Source: JANSWP01 sp041941305 (GTDB lineage: Bacteria > Bacteroidota > Bacteroidia > Chitinophagales > Saprospiraceae). From it: a stretch of 64,000 bases of DNA. The stretch spans positions 93,602 through 157,601 of the forward strand of contig JBGTQJ010000017.1 of assembly GCA_041941305.1 (NCBI GenBank), given 5' to 3'. The notes beneath the pieces are model-generated. The model was not told the DNA's origin. It was given only the letters and a program-made list of their open reading frames with translations, and did not search any database. The stretch's first letter is position 1. Each line of letters starts with the position of its first letter. Below are positions 52,653 to 63,200 of the stretch, piece after piece. The translations under genes were made by a program, and so were the position numbers.

Positions 52653-54740
52653 ATGAAAACATTCTTAAAGCATTTTAAAGAAATCAAGTATTATTTTAAG
52701 CACGGATTATTGTTAACCTTATTTTTTTTACCAGCATTTGTCTTCAGCCAACAAGAAATTAAGGTGGAGCAAATAATGCCATCACAAGTTCCAGCCAACT
52801 TGCAAGCCTGGGCAGTACCTAATGGGGGTGTTTATACTTTGAATTTGTTTAATCAAACTGATATGCACCTGGAGGCTCAATTAAAAGTTTTGATTAAACA
52901 AAACGGGATGATTTTGATTGAAGCTACCAGTGACATCTTCTTACTTGAACCAGGGGCTCCAAAGCAATACACCTATTTTGATGGAAAAAGTTGGCCAAGC
53001 TATCATGTGAGTCCTAATCCAGGAAGTCTTCAAACTGGCGTTTTGCCATCAGGACAACTTCAGGTATGCACTCAAGTGATCAATCCTCTTACCAATCAGT
53101 TGTTTGCAGAAATTAAATCAACCGTTACGGTGCAGGCTGCCGTCAATCAAAATGATTGTGATAAGTTAAAAAAGCTGGTTTTGCAACTAATGCAACAGGC
53201 GAAGCAGCAGAATAAAAACTGCAATGATTTGCAAGCTAAAATTGAAAGAACCATGAATCAGATTGATATAAAGCAAGATGAAATTGGTTTGACTCAAGCC
53301 ATCATTGCTGCCAAAAAGCAAGCACTTTCTATAGCCAAATCCAATGCTAAATCTGAGAAATTTGAATTGGAGAGGGCTTTTGGGTCTAAAATATACCCAG
53401 GTAAAAATAGCACACCACCGGGAAGCCAGTTTATTGGAGTGAAAGGAGCTGTGGTAGCGGTAAATGATGCAAGCTCTTTAGTTGAAGCATTTAAAAAGTA
53501 TGGTCAAAATAACGGAGGTAAAAGTGCAGGAAAAGCACTGCGTGATTATTCCATTCTTTTGGGAAAAATCAATCAGTTAAATAATCAGATAAATAATCTG
53601 ATCAATAGAAAACTACCAAATTTGAAAGCAGATTTGGCAAGATTGGAAGCACAGTTGCAACAGTTACTTCGGGATTTTGAAAATTGTAAAAACCAGCAGC
53701 AGCAGCTCGCTCAATTGACCCAAAAGATGGAGGAGCTGGAAAAGAAATGCAACATTAAATTGCAAAAACTGGCTGAAGCAGATCGAGAAATTGGAAAGCT
53801 TTCTGGATTAATCAAACAGTTGAAAGGATTGCTAAACCAGGCAAAAAAGCAAGAGAAAAAGACCCAGGATGCCATTGATTCGCATAAAGATACTGGTACA
53901 GAAAGACAACAATTTGCAGCGGCAAAAGGTAATCTTCAAACAGCAAGTCAAAAGTTATCTACTGCTGAAAGCTCAATGGCAAAAGCCAGGAGTGACAGAA
54001 AAAAAGGCAAAGCTGAAACTGCGATACAGCAATCAAAGAATGGTCAGACGAATGCCCAAACAGGAATCAATTCCTACAAGACCTTCAGTAATGCATCTAA
54101 GAGCATTCTCAAGTCAGCTTCTTTGAAACCTTCAACTTGCCATGAATCCAATAAACCGAAGCCCTTGCCATCAGTCACCTGCTATAAAATAGTTTCTTTT
54201 GAAGGTGTAGATGTAGCTCCACCTGGTTTTACGCCAAATAAATACAAAGCTCAAATAAAAGCAGGGCATGGTCTTTTAAATACTTTAAATACCATTAAAG
54301 AAATTGCTAATGTGGCAAATGGGGCGGCTAATATTATTAAACAATGGGCTTTCAATGCCAATCCGACGGTTCAATTAAATTTAAGTGATGGTATATCCTC
54401 AAATGCTATTTTGGATGCAGGAATTAAATTGATGGTAGAAAGAATTATGGTGCTGTTTGTCTATGTCAAAATCCAGAAAATAACGGTCAGTTATAAAGTT
54501 GAATGCCAAAACGATAAATGGATTCAGGTTGCTCAAGTTGTATATGGACAAAGTCAGGATTACACCTTTAAAATGGACAATGAACAGAAGAATCAATATC
54601 TGACGGGCAGTAAAGAAAAAAGAGCAAAAAAGGCTACTAAAATGCTCAATAAGATGAAAAACTCAACCCGGAAGCGTTGTTTTACTTCAAAGGCTGATTT
54701 GGTAAACTATGTTACGAACGGAATTTATTTCAAGAATTAA
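52653..54740 (+). CDS. Shared-N-terminus exported protein 3 with coiled-coil C-terminus
   Basis: A 695-residue protein from ATG 52653 (signal peptide directly follows; the frame is open to 52596). Residues 35-160 are the shared domain (VPANLQAWAVPNGGVYTLNL, SDIFLLEPGAPKQYTYFDGK, LPSGQLQVCTQVINPLTNQL). The rest is unrelated to proteins 1 and 2: long Gln/Lys coiled coils (~165-250 and ~320-480, for example LQAKIERTMNQIDIKQDEIG) followed by a terminal domain of ~160 residues (YKIVSFEGVDVAPPGF, KITVSYKVECQNDKWIQVAQ) with several cysteines. A surface or secreted role is inferred from the signal. No T9SS tail. A 211-bp gap separates it from the clostripain gene. Confidence 0.8.
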   Translation: MKTFLKHFKEIKYYFKHGLLLTLFFLPAFVFSQQEIKVEQIMPSQVPANLQAWAVPNGGVYTLNLFNQTDMHLEAQLKVLIKQNGMILIEATSDIFLLEPGAPKQYTYFDGKSWPSYHVSPNPGSLQTGVLPSGQLQVCTQVINPLTNQLFAEIKSTVTVQAAVNQNDCDKLKKLVLQLMQQAKQQNKNCNDLQAKIERTMNQIDIKQDEIGLTQAIIAAKKQALSIAKSNAKSEKFELERAFGSKIYPGKNSTPPGSQFIGVKGAVVAVNDASSLVEAFKKYGQNNGGKSAGKALRDYSILLGKINQLNNQINNLINRKLPNLKADLARLEAQLQQLLRDFENCKNQQQQLAQLTQKMEELEKKCNIKLQKLAEADREIGKLSGLIKQLKGLLNQAKKQEKKTQDAIDSHKDTGTERQQFAAAKGNLQTASQKLSTAESSMAKARSDRKKGKAETAIQQSKNGQTNAQTGINSYKTFSNASKSILKSASLKPSTCHESNKPKPLPSVTCYKIVSFEGVDVAPPGFTPNKYKAQIKAGHGLLNTLNTIKEIANVANGAANIIKQWAFNANPTVQLNLSDGISSNAILDAGIKLMVERIMVLFVYVKIQKITVSYKVECQNDKWIQVAQVVYGQSQDYTFKMDNEQKNQYLTGSKEKRAKKATKMLNKMKNSTRKRCFTSKADLVNYVTNGIYFKN

Positions 54741-54952
54741 GGGATTGCTCTGAAAACCAGATGTCTCGTAAAGTTCAATTTGAAATATCTTTTAATTAGG
54801 AATTAAAAGGGATGGTCTTTTTCCTCCCAAATTATTCTAATCATATCCTTATATGGTTTGGTGAGGAGTTGATTCTATTTCAAACTTTAGATAACTTCTG
54901 ATACTAAAATTTGAAGTAGAACAACTCTTTTCCAAACCCTAAAATAAAAACC

Positions 54953-57790
54953 ATGAAACAACTTTTTTTTACCTTAATTGCTTTCATTCTTGTCCAAAGT
55001 CTCATTTATGCCCAAAATGAGCTTGTGATAAATGAAGTACTTTATTTTCAAGACAACAATAATACTAATTCAGACAGGGATCACGAATGGCTGGAATTAT
55101 TCAATGGATCATCTGATACCATTAACTTAGAAAATTGGACCCTTGGTAATAGAGATGCACAAGTCTTAGCGACTCTTCCTAACATTGATATTCCGGACAG
55201 TGCCTATCTAGTCATTCACTTCAAACAGGGTATTGATGATTTTGATTTCTCAGATGGTGAAGGGGATTTTTTTACCCAGCATGACCATTTGAATACAGAT
55301 TATTTTTCTGAAAGTTTGGATGAAGTAGCCTTGTACGAGGGCAATCCAAATGAATCGAATTTAAGAGACTTCCTTGCATGGAAAGCCAGTGATATTGATT
55401 TTCAGGGAGGACAGGCCTATGACCAGGCAGTTTCAGCAGGATTGTGGTCAGAGGACCATTATTTTAACTCTGCAAATGCTTCCAATTTTCCTGGAAGCAA
55501 GGTATTAATGGTTGAACCTGGGACCTCAATAGGAAGAGATCAAGATTCTAATGATACTAATGATCCTGATGATTGGGCAATAGACGGTGGAAGAAATGCA
55601 ATTGATATAAGTCCGGGAAGGCAAAATTATGATGAACTTCCATTTCTTCTTCAACAAAAAGAAATTACCGAAACCAAAGAATGGACATTTATGGTATACG
55701 TTGCAGGAGACAATGATTTAGAAAAATATGCCTGGAAGGATTTTAATGAAATGGAGGTAGTTGATCCGGATGATGAAATAAATGTAGTCCTGATGATTGA
55801 CTTTCATCCCGATACAACTTCAGAAGATGGTTTCGTGGATATTAAAGTCAGTAAAGACAATGGCAATACTTTTAAAGCGACAGAGGGAACCTATAGAGGT
55901 TTTGTTTTAAATGATACCACTAACAATAATGAGAGGGCTAAACTGTATTACCTACCTGGTGAAAATGCAGATCTGGGAGAAAAAAATATGGGTGATCCGG
56001 CAGTATTAACTGAATTTATTACCTGGGGGATGACAAAATTCCCGGCCAAAAAATATGCAGTTGTCATATGGGATCACGGTTTGGGTTGGAAAGCATCTAC
56101 CTGGGATGATACCTCCGAGGATGAGTTGCACATGGGAGAATTAGACGATGCACTGTCAACTGTTCCCAATATTATTGATTTGTTGGGTTTTGACCAATGT
56201 CACATGGCAATGATAGAAGTAGCCTATCAAGTGTACGCGCATGCAGACGTTCTGGTTGCCAGCGAAGAATTGGAAAATGGCAATGGCTGGCCTTACGATT
56301 CCATTTTAACACATTTGAAAAACAAACCAGCAATGAGTCCACAGGACCTTGGACGAAACATCGTTTCCAATTTTCAATTCTATTACGATAATATTGTCAA
56401 ATACTCCAAACATACACTCAGCGCTATTGACCTGAATAACCAATTCCTTGACCTGGTGGATTTGGTCAGTGATTTTGGAGAGGAATTGACCATAGGCATA
56501 GCAGATTATAGAAAGCATTATGATCCTAGGGACAACGTTCAAATGAAAATCAGGGAAGCCTTGTTGAGTACTGAAAAGTTTGATGATCACAACTTTATAG
56601 ACCTTTCCGATTTTGCCAAGTCAGTTAAAGACAATTCTGGAATTCCTACTGGTAATAAGAAAAATGCTCAGCCAATTATGAAGGCAATGGCTCTAGGAGG
56701 AGGCGTAGTTTTAGCGAGAGCCAATGGACCTGTTCATAAGGCTAAGGCAAGAGGGCTTTCCATCTATTTTCCTGAATTTCAGACCAAAAAGAAATTAAAA
56801 GGTTTTAATAGAAAAGGTAAAGCTATATATGTTGATCCCTATGATCATCCAAGTTGGTCCTTCATCACTGATCAAAAATCTGACAGGGTTAAATATGCTT
56901 CTGATCCCGATGATTGTATTCCTAATGATCCGCCCAATCATCCATTGGCACCAACTCCAAACTTTCACTTTCCACAAGACACCAAATGGGATGAATTTCT
57001 CCATCGCTATTATGAACCAGTTGCAGATGCTGGAGCAGATCAGGTGGTTTTTATCGGGCAACCTTTTGTTTTGTTGGGGTCAGGATCTTCAGATGCTGAT
57101 GGAGTAGTAGAAAGGTACTTCTGGGATTTGGATCATACCCTAAGCTTTGACTCAGATGATTATGACAGAGATTGTCTGGATGAAAACAATGACGATAGAA
57201 ACAAGGAAGGCATGGCAGTTACACACACTTATTGGTTGCCTGGTGAATATTGTGTGACGCTCAGTGTGTGGGATGATCATCATTTACAGGCAGACCATAG
57301 CATGCATCAGGAAACAGATCAGGATGATGTAAAAATAGTCGTTCTTCCTTATTTCTGGGATTCGATCCCTCCTTATCATGAAATCATAGGCGGAGGAGTT
57401 GATAAGCTGGAAGACGGAAATGATTGCTACAACTGGACTTTGGGAGAAATTATGGTGGAATCTTACCATCAGGGAGAGGTCGCAATTTGTCAAGGTTTCC
57501 ACCAAGGTACTATGGTGTTAAATGTAGAAGAAAAACTGGAAGAAATTGAAATGCTCGTCTTCCCAAATCCAACTCAAAATTTCCTCAATATCAAATCAGA
57601 TTTTCCAGAAAAGATGAATGCCTGTTTGATGGATTTAACTGGCAAAGTCTTGATTCAAAAAAGCCTGAGTCCATCTTTCGGAATAGCATCAATGAACCTG
57701 AGTGCCTTGCCTGCTTCCATGTATTTTTTGAGAATGACTGATGAAGACGGGAAGTTGATTGCTACTTATAAAGTTCAGAAAATCAATTGA
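54953..57790 (+). CDS. Secreted clostripain-family (C11) peptidase with lamin-tail domain and T9SS tail
   Basis: A 945-residue protein. After the signal peptide (to ~20) comes a lamin tail domain (LVINEVLYFQDNNNTN, DHEWLELFNGSSDTINLENW, ~22-225). The peptidase C11 domain spans ~240-560: WTFMVYVAGDNDLEKYA, AVVIWDHGLGW with His375, and LLGFDQCHMAMIEVAYQ with Cys416, so the dyad is intact. A PKD-like module (~690-790: FVLLGSGSSDADGVVERYFW) follows, and a T9SS type A sorting domain (MLVFPNPTQNFLNIKS ... SMYFLRMTD) ends the protein. Clostripains cut after Arg/Lys. Placed 30 bp before the tail-fibre-like gene, it should be co-transcribed with it. Confidence 0.9.
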   Translation: MKQLFFTLIAFILVQSLIYAQNELVINEVLYFQDNNNTNSDRDHEWLELFNGSSDTINLENWTLGNRDAQVLATLPNIDIPDSAYLVIHFKQGIDDFDFSDGEGDFFTQHDHLNTDYFSESLDEVALYEGNPNESNLRDFLAWKASDIDFQGGQAYDQAVSAGLWSEDHYFNSANASNFPGSKVLMVEPGTSIGRDQDSNDTNDPDDWAIDGGRNAIDISPGRQNYDELPFLLQQKEITETKEWTFMVYVAGDNDLEKYAWKDFNEMEVVDPDDEINVVLMIDFHPDTTSEDGFVDIKVSKDNGNTFKATEGTYRGFVLNDTTNNNERAKLYYLPGENADLGEKNMGDPAVLTEFITWGMTKFPAKKYAVVIWDHGLGWKASTWDDTSEDELHMGELDDALSTVPNIIDLLGFDQCHMAMIEVAYQVYAHADVLVASEELENGNGWPYDSILTHLKNKPAMSPQDLGRNIVSNFQFYYDNIVKYSKHTLSAIDLNNQFLDLVDLVSDFGEELTIGIADYRKHYDPRDNVQMKIREALLSTEKFDDHNFIDLSDFAKSVKDNSGIPTGNKKNAQPIMKAMALGGGVVLARANGPVHKAKARGLSIYFPEFQTKKKLKGFNRKGKAIYVDPYDHPSWSFITDQKSDRVKYASDPDDCIPNDPPNHPLAPTPNFHFPQDTKWDEFLHRYYEPVADAGADQVVFIGQPFVLLGSGSSDADGVVERYFWDLDHTLSFDSDDYDRDCLDENNDDRNKEGMAVTHTYWLPGEYCVTLSVWDDHHLQADHSMHQETDQDDVKIVVLPYFWDSIPPYHEIIGGGVDKLEDGNDCYNWTLGEIMVESYHQGEVAICQGFHQGTMVLNVEEKLEEIEMLVFPNPTQNFLNIKSDFPEKMNACLMDLTGKVLIQKSLSPSFGIASMNLSALPASMYFLRMTDEDGKLIATYKVQKIN

Positions 57791-57820
57791 TTAAATCATT
57801 CAAATAAAAATCAAATCCTT

Positions 57821-60085
57821 ATGAAAAATATAAAATTATTCTTTAGCATATTCTTTTTGACTTTCGCCTTATCCATTTCTGCCCAAAACGTTCCCCAAAA
57901 ATTCAAATATCAGGGTGTTGCCAAGATTGACGGGCAAACCGTAGTCGGCGGTATAGGAATTCAAATAACGATTCGCAGTGGTTCTCCGGATGGGCAAATT
58001 ATTTTCCAGGAGCGCCATTTTCCAACTACAAATATGGAAGGTGTTTTTGCAACAGAGATTGGAAGTGGAACCCTTACTCAAGGAGCTTTTCAGAACATCG
58101 ACTGGGCTTCAGGAGTGTATTTTATGCAAGTTCAACTAGACCCCAACGGGGGAGCCAATTATGCTGATTTGGGTGTTTCCCAACTGGTCAGTGTTCCTTA
58201 TGCCCTCCATGCTGCAACCGTAGATAATGCAGATGATGCAGATGCTGATCCGGAAAATGAATTGCAGTTTTTGGAATACGATCAAACAACAGGAGAGTTA
58301 ACAATTTCCGAAGGAAATACGATTGCCCTTCCTACTGGTGGAGGAAGCCTCCAGGATCTAAGCTTAAATGGGACCCAGTTGGGAATAACGGGTGGAAATG
58401 CTGTTGACTTAAGCCCACTTCAGGATGGAACAGAAGATGCAGATGCCGATCCGGAAAACGAATTGCAAACGCTTTCTTTTGATGGTAATACAAATGAGTT
58501 GACTATTTCAGAAGGCAATTCAGTGGTATTGCCTTCTGATGGTTCTGATAATCAAGTACTTAGTCTGAATGGTACAAATTTGTCAATTGAAGATGGAAAT
58601 ACAGTAGATCTCAGTTTTGTTCAAGACGGTACGATTGATGATGACGCAGATCCTCAAAATGAACTTCAACATTTTCAGGTAGATGAATTAATGGATGTGA
58701 TTGGAGAACCTCCTTATCCAGAAGCTATTGATATTATTCTTTCAGAAACAAATGATACTGCCAGAATCTATGATCCAAATCCTATCAACGAATTACAGGA
58801 TCTTGAATTAGTTGAAATTTTTCCTTCTCCATATTCTGATGACGGCTGGCAAAAATTTAAGTTGACGAAGAGCGAAGTTGAATTAGTAGTTGATGACAAT
58901 CCCGCTAATGAAATTCAGACATTGCAATTGGAATCCTTCCCCTATACTCCTTCCGGAGAAAAATTAAGATTAAATATCGTTGCTCCCAATGGACTGGCTC
59001 AAGCTGTAGAATGGGAAAATGACAACGATCCTGTCAACGAAATTCAACAATTGCAAAAGGATGGCAATGTGATAAAACTATTCAATAACATGTTATTGCC
59101 TGTTTCTCAAGTGATTCTTAATGATGATGATCCTGCAAATGAATTGCAGAATTGGGAAAACTTACCTGGCATTCCTGATGGTTTTAAAGACGGAATAGAT
59201 AATGTAAATGATGCTGATTCGGATCCAACCAATGAATTACAATCCTGGCTTACCTTGCCACTCATCCCTTCCGGCTTTTCGGATGGTGTAGATGATGAAG
59301 GTCCCTGGGAAGAGAATCCTTCAACTCAAACAGTGTCCTATGAGGGAAAAGCAGTGACTGATTCTTATTGCACGACTTCTGGATCGGTAGTGATGGATGA
59401 GACAGGCATCAGCAGGTATCAGCCATCTTCTGGAAAAAATGTATCCAACATCTGTTTGGAGGAATATGGCAGCTCTGTCACTGGAAAAATTGAAATTCTT
59501 AAAGATGAAGACCTTGCTCTTGAAATGCTTGCATGTACACATGGCTCTGGGATCTGGAATGCGCTTGGACCAAATGGAAACTCAAATACTTACATGGCTC
59601 ATCTGGATAATTTTCCCAATAATGGCTTGATGGGAGTTGTTGATGCAAGTAATAACCTTAGAGCTGGAAGTTATATTAGTAACAGTGGACAAGGAGTTGT
59701 TTTTGGAGACGTAAAAAACTTCAGAATGGAACATCCAAAAAATCCTTCAAAAGAAATTTGGTACGCAAGCCTGGAAGGTCCTGAAGCAGGTGCCTATGAA
59801 CGAGGAACCGCTACGTTGGAGGATGGAACCGTATTCGTCCCATTCTCTGACCATTTTAAAGAGGTTGCCAATCCTGAAAGCATGACAGTAATGCTTACTC
59901 CACTTTCTGCCGATACCTACGGACTGGCGGTCGTAAATAAAACTGCTACAGGCTTTACTGTCAGGGAACTGGCAAAAGGAAAAGGCAATTTTGATTTTGA
60001 TTGGGAGGTGAAATGTGTGAGAAAGGGATTTGAAGATTATGAGGTGGTTAGAGACAGGATGGAACTCATGCATCGAGATCACTAA
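57821..60085 (+). CDS. Tail-fibre-like repeat protein with conserved C-terminal domain
   Basis: A 754-residue exported protein (signal to ~22). An N-terminal beta domain (FKYQGVAKIDGQTVVGGIGI) leads into about eight D-P-x-N-E-L/I-Q repeats (DADADPENELQFLEYDQTTG, DADADPENELQTL, DDDADPQNELQHF, DDNPANEIQTL, DDDPANELQNW). These are typical of large Bacteroidota surface proteins and of phage tail-fibre stalks. The C-terminal ~200 residues (NFRMEHPKNPSKEIWYASLE, then YERGTATLEDGTVFVPFSDH) match a domain often found at the end of such proteins, near intramolecular-chaperone-type tails. It probably forms a trimeric surface fibre (inference). A strong hairpin follows the stop. Confidence 0.8.
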   Translation: MKNIKLFFSIFFLTFALSISAQNVPQKFKYQGVAKIDGQTVVGGIGIQITIRSGSPDGQIIFQERHFPTTNMEGVFATEIGSGTLTQGAFQNIDWASGVYFMQVQLDPNGGANYADLGVSQLVSVPYALHAATVDNADDADADPENELQFLEYDQTTGELTISEGNTIALPTGGGSLQDLSLNGTQLGITGGNAVDLSPLQDGTEDADADPENELQTLSFDGNTNELTISEGNSVVLPSDGSDNQVLSLNGTNLSIEDGNTVDLSFVQDGTIDDDADPQNELQHFQVDELMDVIGEPPYPEAIDIILSETNDTARIYDPNPINELQDLELVEIFPSPYSDDGWQKFKLTKSEVELVVDDNPANEIQTLQLESFPYTPSGEKLRLNIVAPNGLAQAVEWENDNDPVNEIQQLQKDGNVIKLFNNMLLPVSQVILNDDDPANELQNWENLPGIPDGFKDGIDNVNDADSDPTNELQSWLTLPLIPSGFSDGVDDEGPWEENPSTQTVSYEGKAVTDSYCTTSGSVVMDETGISRYQPSSGKNVSNICLEEYGSSVTGKIEILKDEDLALEMLACTHGSGIWNALGPNGNSNTYMAHLDNFPNNGLMGVVDASNNLRAGSYISNSGQGVVFGDVKNFRMEHPKNPSKEIWYASLEGPEAGAYERGTATLEDGTVFVPFSDHFKEVANPESMTVMLTPLSADTYGLAVVNKTATGFTVRELAKGKGNFDFDWEVKCVRKGFEDYEVVRDRMELMHRDH

Positions 60086-60097
60086 ATATATGTTTTT

Positions 60098-60134
60098 GAA
60101 TCACCCTGATTTTTCTCTAAAATCAGGGTGATTC
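60098..60134 (+). terminator. Strong terminator-like hairpin after the tail-fibre-like gene
   Basis: A perfect 16-bp stem (GAATCACCCTGATTTT and its complement) with a TCTCT loop starts 12 bp after the stop codon. The T-tract after it is short. It separates the clostripain/tail-fibre operon from the CHAT gene. Confidence 0.75.
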
Positions 60135-60210
60135 TCGTTCCTTTCAATAATCGATTTTCCGAAAGACAGAATAGGCACAAAACTAATTTTCACCCTAATG
60201 CTTTATCAAA

Positions 60211-63200
60211 ATGGAATTAACTAACTATTATGAGACATCCTTTACATCCCTTACCCAATCAAAATGGTCAAAAAGGATTTTAACCCTCCAGACTACTCCT
60301 AGATTCGGGCTTTTTTTAATGCTATTAATTGTGCTTCCTTATGTGGGAAAAGCTGAAAAGGAATGCTATTCATTAAAGCCCGATTCATTGCTAGCCAATG
60401 AATACTTTCAAAAAGCACTTGTTTTTCAGGACTCTGCTTATTATGACAGTGCTTTGTTTTATTTAGAAAATGCCACTGAAATTTTTGAGGATGCCGATAA
60501 TTGGGAGAAATACGTAGAAGCCTACAATATTATGGCAGAAATATATACCTGGCTAACTGATAATGAAAATTTGAAAAGGGTTGCTGAAAGAGCCAGGGCA
60601 ATTGGAATAAAACAGCTTGGCCAAACTCATCCCCATGTTGGATTAGCGAATATGTATATTGGATTTTACCATTATAACCATGGAAGGGCAAAAATAGCCT
60701 GGAACTATTATCAAAGAGCCCTGGATATTAGCATAAAAGCATTGGGAAAAAAACATCCACAAATAGCGGATATTTATATCAAAAGAAACTTTTGCTTTTA
60801 TGAAAGAGGGGAAATTGACAGTGCTTTGGCTGATCTAAAAAATGCAGAAAAAATATACCTGGAAGCTTATGGACTAATTCATCCCCAAACGGCTCATAGT
60901 TATGATTGCTTTGGATTTATATATTATTTTATGGGAGATTATGATGAAGCTATTCGCCAGGCTTTGAAAGGATTGAATTTAAAACGGAAGGTATTAAGAG
61001 TTGATCATCCCGACTTTACCATGAATTTCAATAATCTCGGAATGTTTTACATCCAAAAAGGAGATTACAACAAAGGATTGGAGTACCTTTTATTGATTCC
61101 GGAAATACTAAAGAAGAACTATGGAGTGCACCATGAACATTTGGAAAGATCCTATAACAACATCGGATATTGTTACGGTAAAAAAGGAGATTACGACAAG
61201 CAGCTTTTTTTTGCTGAAAAGGCATTAGAGATTCAAATTGTCAATTATGGGGAAGGACAACCAGGCATTGAAGAAATATATCACAATATGGCTGCTTGTT
61301 ATAACAAGAAAGGTAACTATGAAAAAGCACAAATCTATTTGGAAAAGAGTTTGCCTTTGATGATAAAATCGGGAGGTCCTGATCATCGCAATGTTGCAAG
61401 TGCTTATAATCAATTGGGCAATGTCCTTAGCAATAAGAAAGAATATAAAAAGGCACAGGATTGTTATGAAAAAGAATACACCATCATAAGCAAAATACAC
61501 GGAGAGCAACATCCCGAAGTTGCAATGGCGATTCATAACCTTGGAAAAAGCTATGAAAATGCTGGCTCCCTGGAACAAGCCCTGGTGAATTATCAAAAAG
61601 CCCTAAAAATTAGGCTAAAAGTTTTTGAAGAGGCACACCCTGAGGTAGCAGATAATTACGAGGCTATTGGTTCAATTTATTTAGCAAAAGGAGATCATAA
61701 ACAGGCAATCCAGTTTTTTCAGAAGACATTGGAAATCCGCCTGAAGGTTTTGGGTACAAAGCATCCTGAGATTGCTACCAGTTATAATCACATAGGAGAG
61801 ATACACCTAATTAAAAAAAATTGGGTGCCAGCCTTGGAATCATTTCAGGAAGCTTTAAAGTGTTTGATTCCTGACTTTCAGGACGCTCAATTTGAAAGCA
61901 ATCCCAATTTAAAAAATGTGGGCTCAAAATTGATTTTGCTTCGGACATTAGAACGTAAAGCCTTTGCTTTACATCAAATGTGGAGTGATTCACACAGCTC
62001 TCCTGGGAAAAAACAGCAAAGCACTTCTAAGCTCAAATTGTCTTTAGATACTTACCAAATTGCCATTGGATTAATTGACAGTATTCGATTGGGCTTTAAT
62101 TTAAAAGCATCCAGACAAGAACTCGCCGATAGTTCTATGCCGCTTTATCAACGTGCAATTCGTGTTTCAAATGAGTTATATAAGGTTACACAAAATCCCG
62201 ATTATCTGGAACAAGCTTTTCAGATTGTAGAAAAGAGTAAGGCTTTCATTCTTTTAGAGGCACTAAAAGATGCTGAAACTAAAAAGTTTGCTGGTATCCC
62301 TGACAGCCTGGTCGATTATCAAGAGTCATTAAGCCTTGACCTTACTTTTTTTGAACAACAATTGATGGAAGCGAAACTCAAAAAAGATACAGCAAGAGCG
62401 GAGCTTTACCGGGATTATTTATTTAAAGGGCGCAGGGAATTTGACAAGCTTATAAAAAAAATGGAAAGGAATTACCCCAAATATTACCAATTGAAATACA
62501 ATGTAAATGTTGCTTCGGTAAGGAATATTCAAAAACAACTTTTGGACAAAAATACCAGTCTGGTTGAATACTTTGTAGGTGATAGTAGCATTTTTGTATT
62601 TCTGGTAAAACCGAATGATTTTCAATTGTATGAAATAAATAGAAATTTTCCTCTTGAAGAGTGGGTTCGTCAACTGCGAAAGGGAACTTATTTTTACCAA
62701 ATGTCTGGGATAAATGATCAATCTACCTATTTAGCCTATAGCGATACTTTTGCACTTGCATCCTATCAATTATATAAGAAGTTGATTTCACCTTTTAAAG
62801 CTCAACTATCTGAAAAATTGATCATCATCCCTGATGGCGTACTAAATTTTATCCCCTTTGAAACCTTGATATCACAGCAACCCAAAGAGTCCCACCATTT
62901 CAAGTCCCATAATTACTTATTGAAACAACATCAAATTAGCTACAGCTTTTCGGGAACCCTGCTCGAAAAAATGTCCAAAAAGAAAAGTAATGCAACGAAA
63001 AAACTGTTGGCTTTTGCTCCTTCTTTTGATGAATCCAATCCATCTATCACTGATGTGGAAATAAAAAGGAGTGAATTGGGAGTTCTTGCGCATAATATTT
63101 CTGAAGTAGCGCAGATCAATGCCATCATTGATGGGGACGTTTATATCGGCGATGAGGCCACAGAAGAAAATTTTACCAGATTAGCAGAGGCTTATCAAAT

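Noticed and set aside
47595..54740. Classical polymorphic toxin-immunity cluster
   Set aside because: The constant-N/variable-C layout fits, but no small immunity gene follows any of the three and no known toxin domain is recognised.
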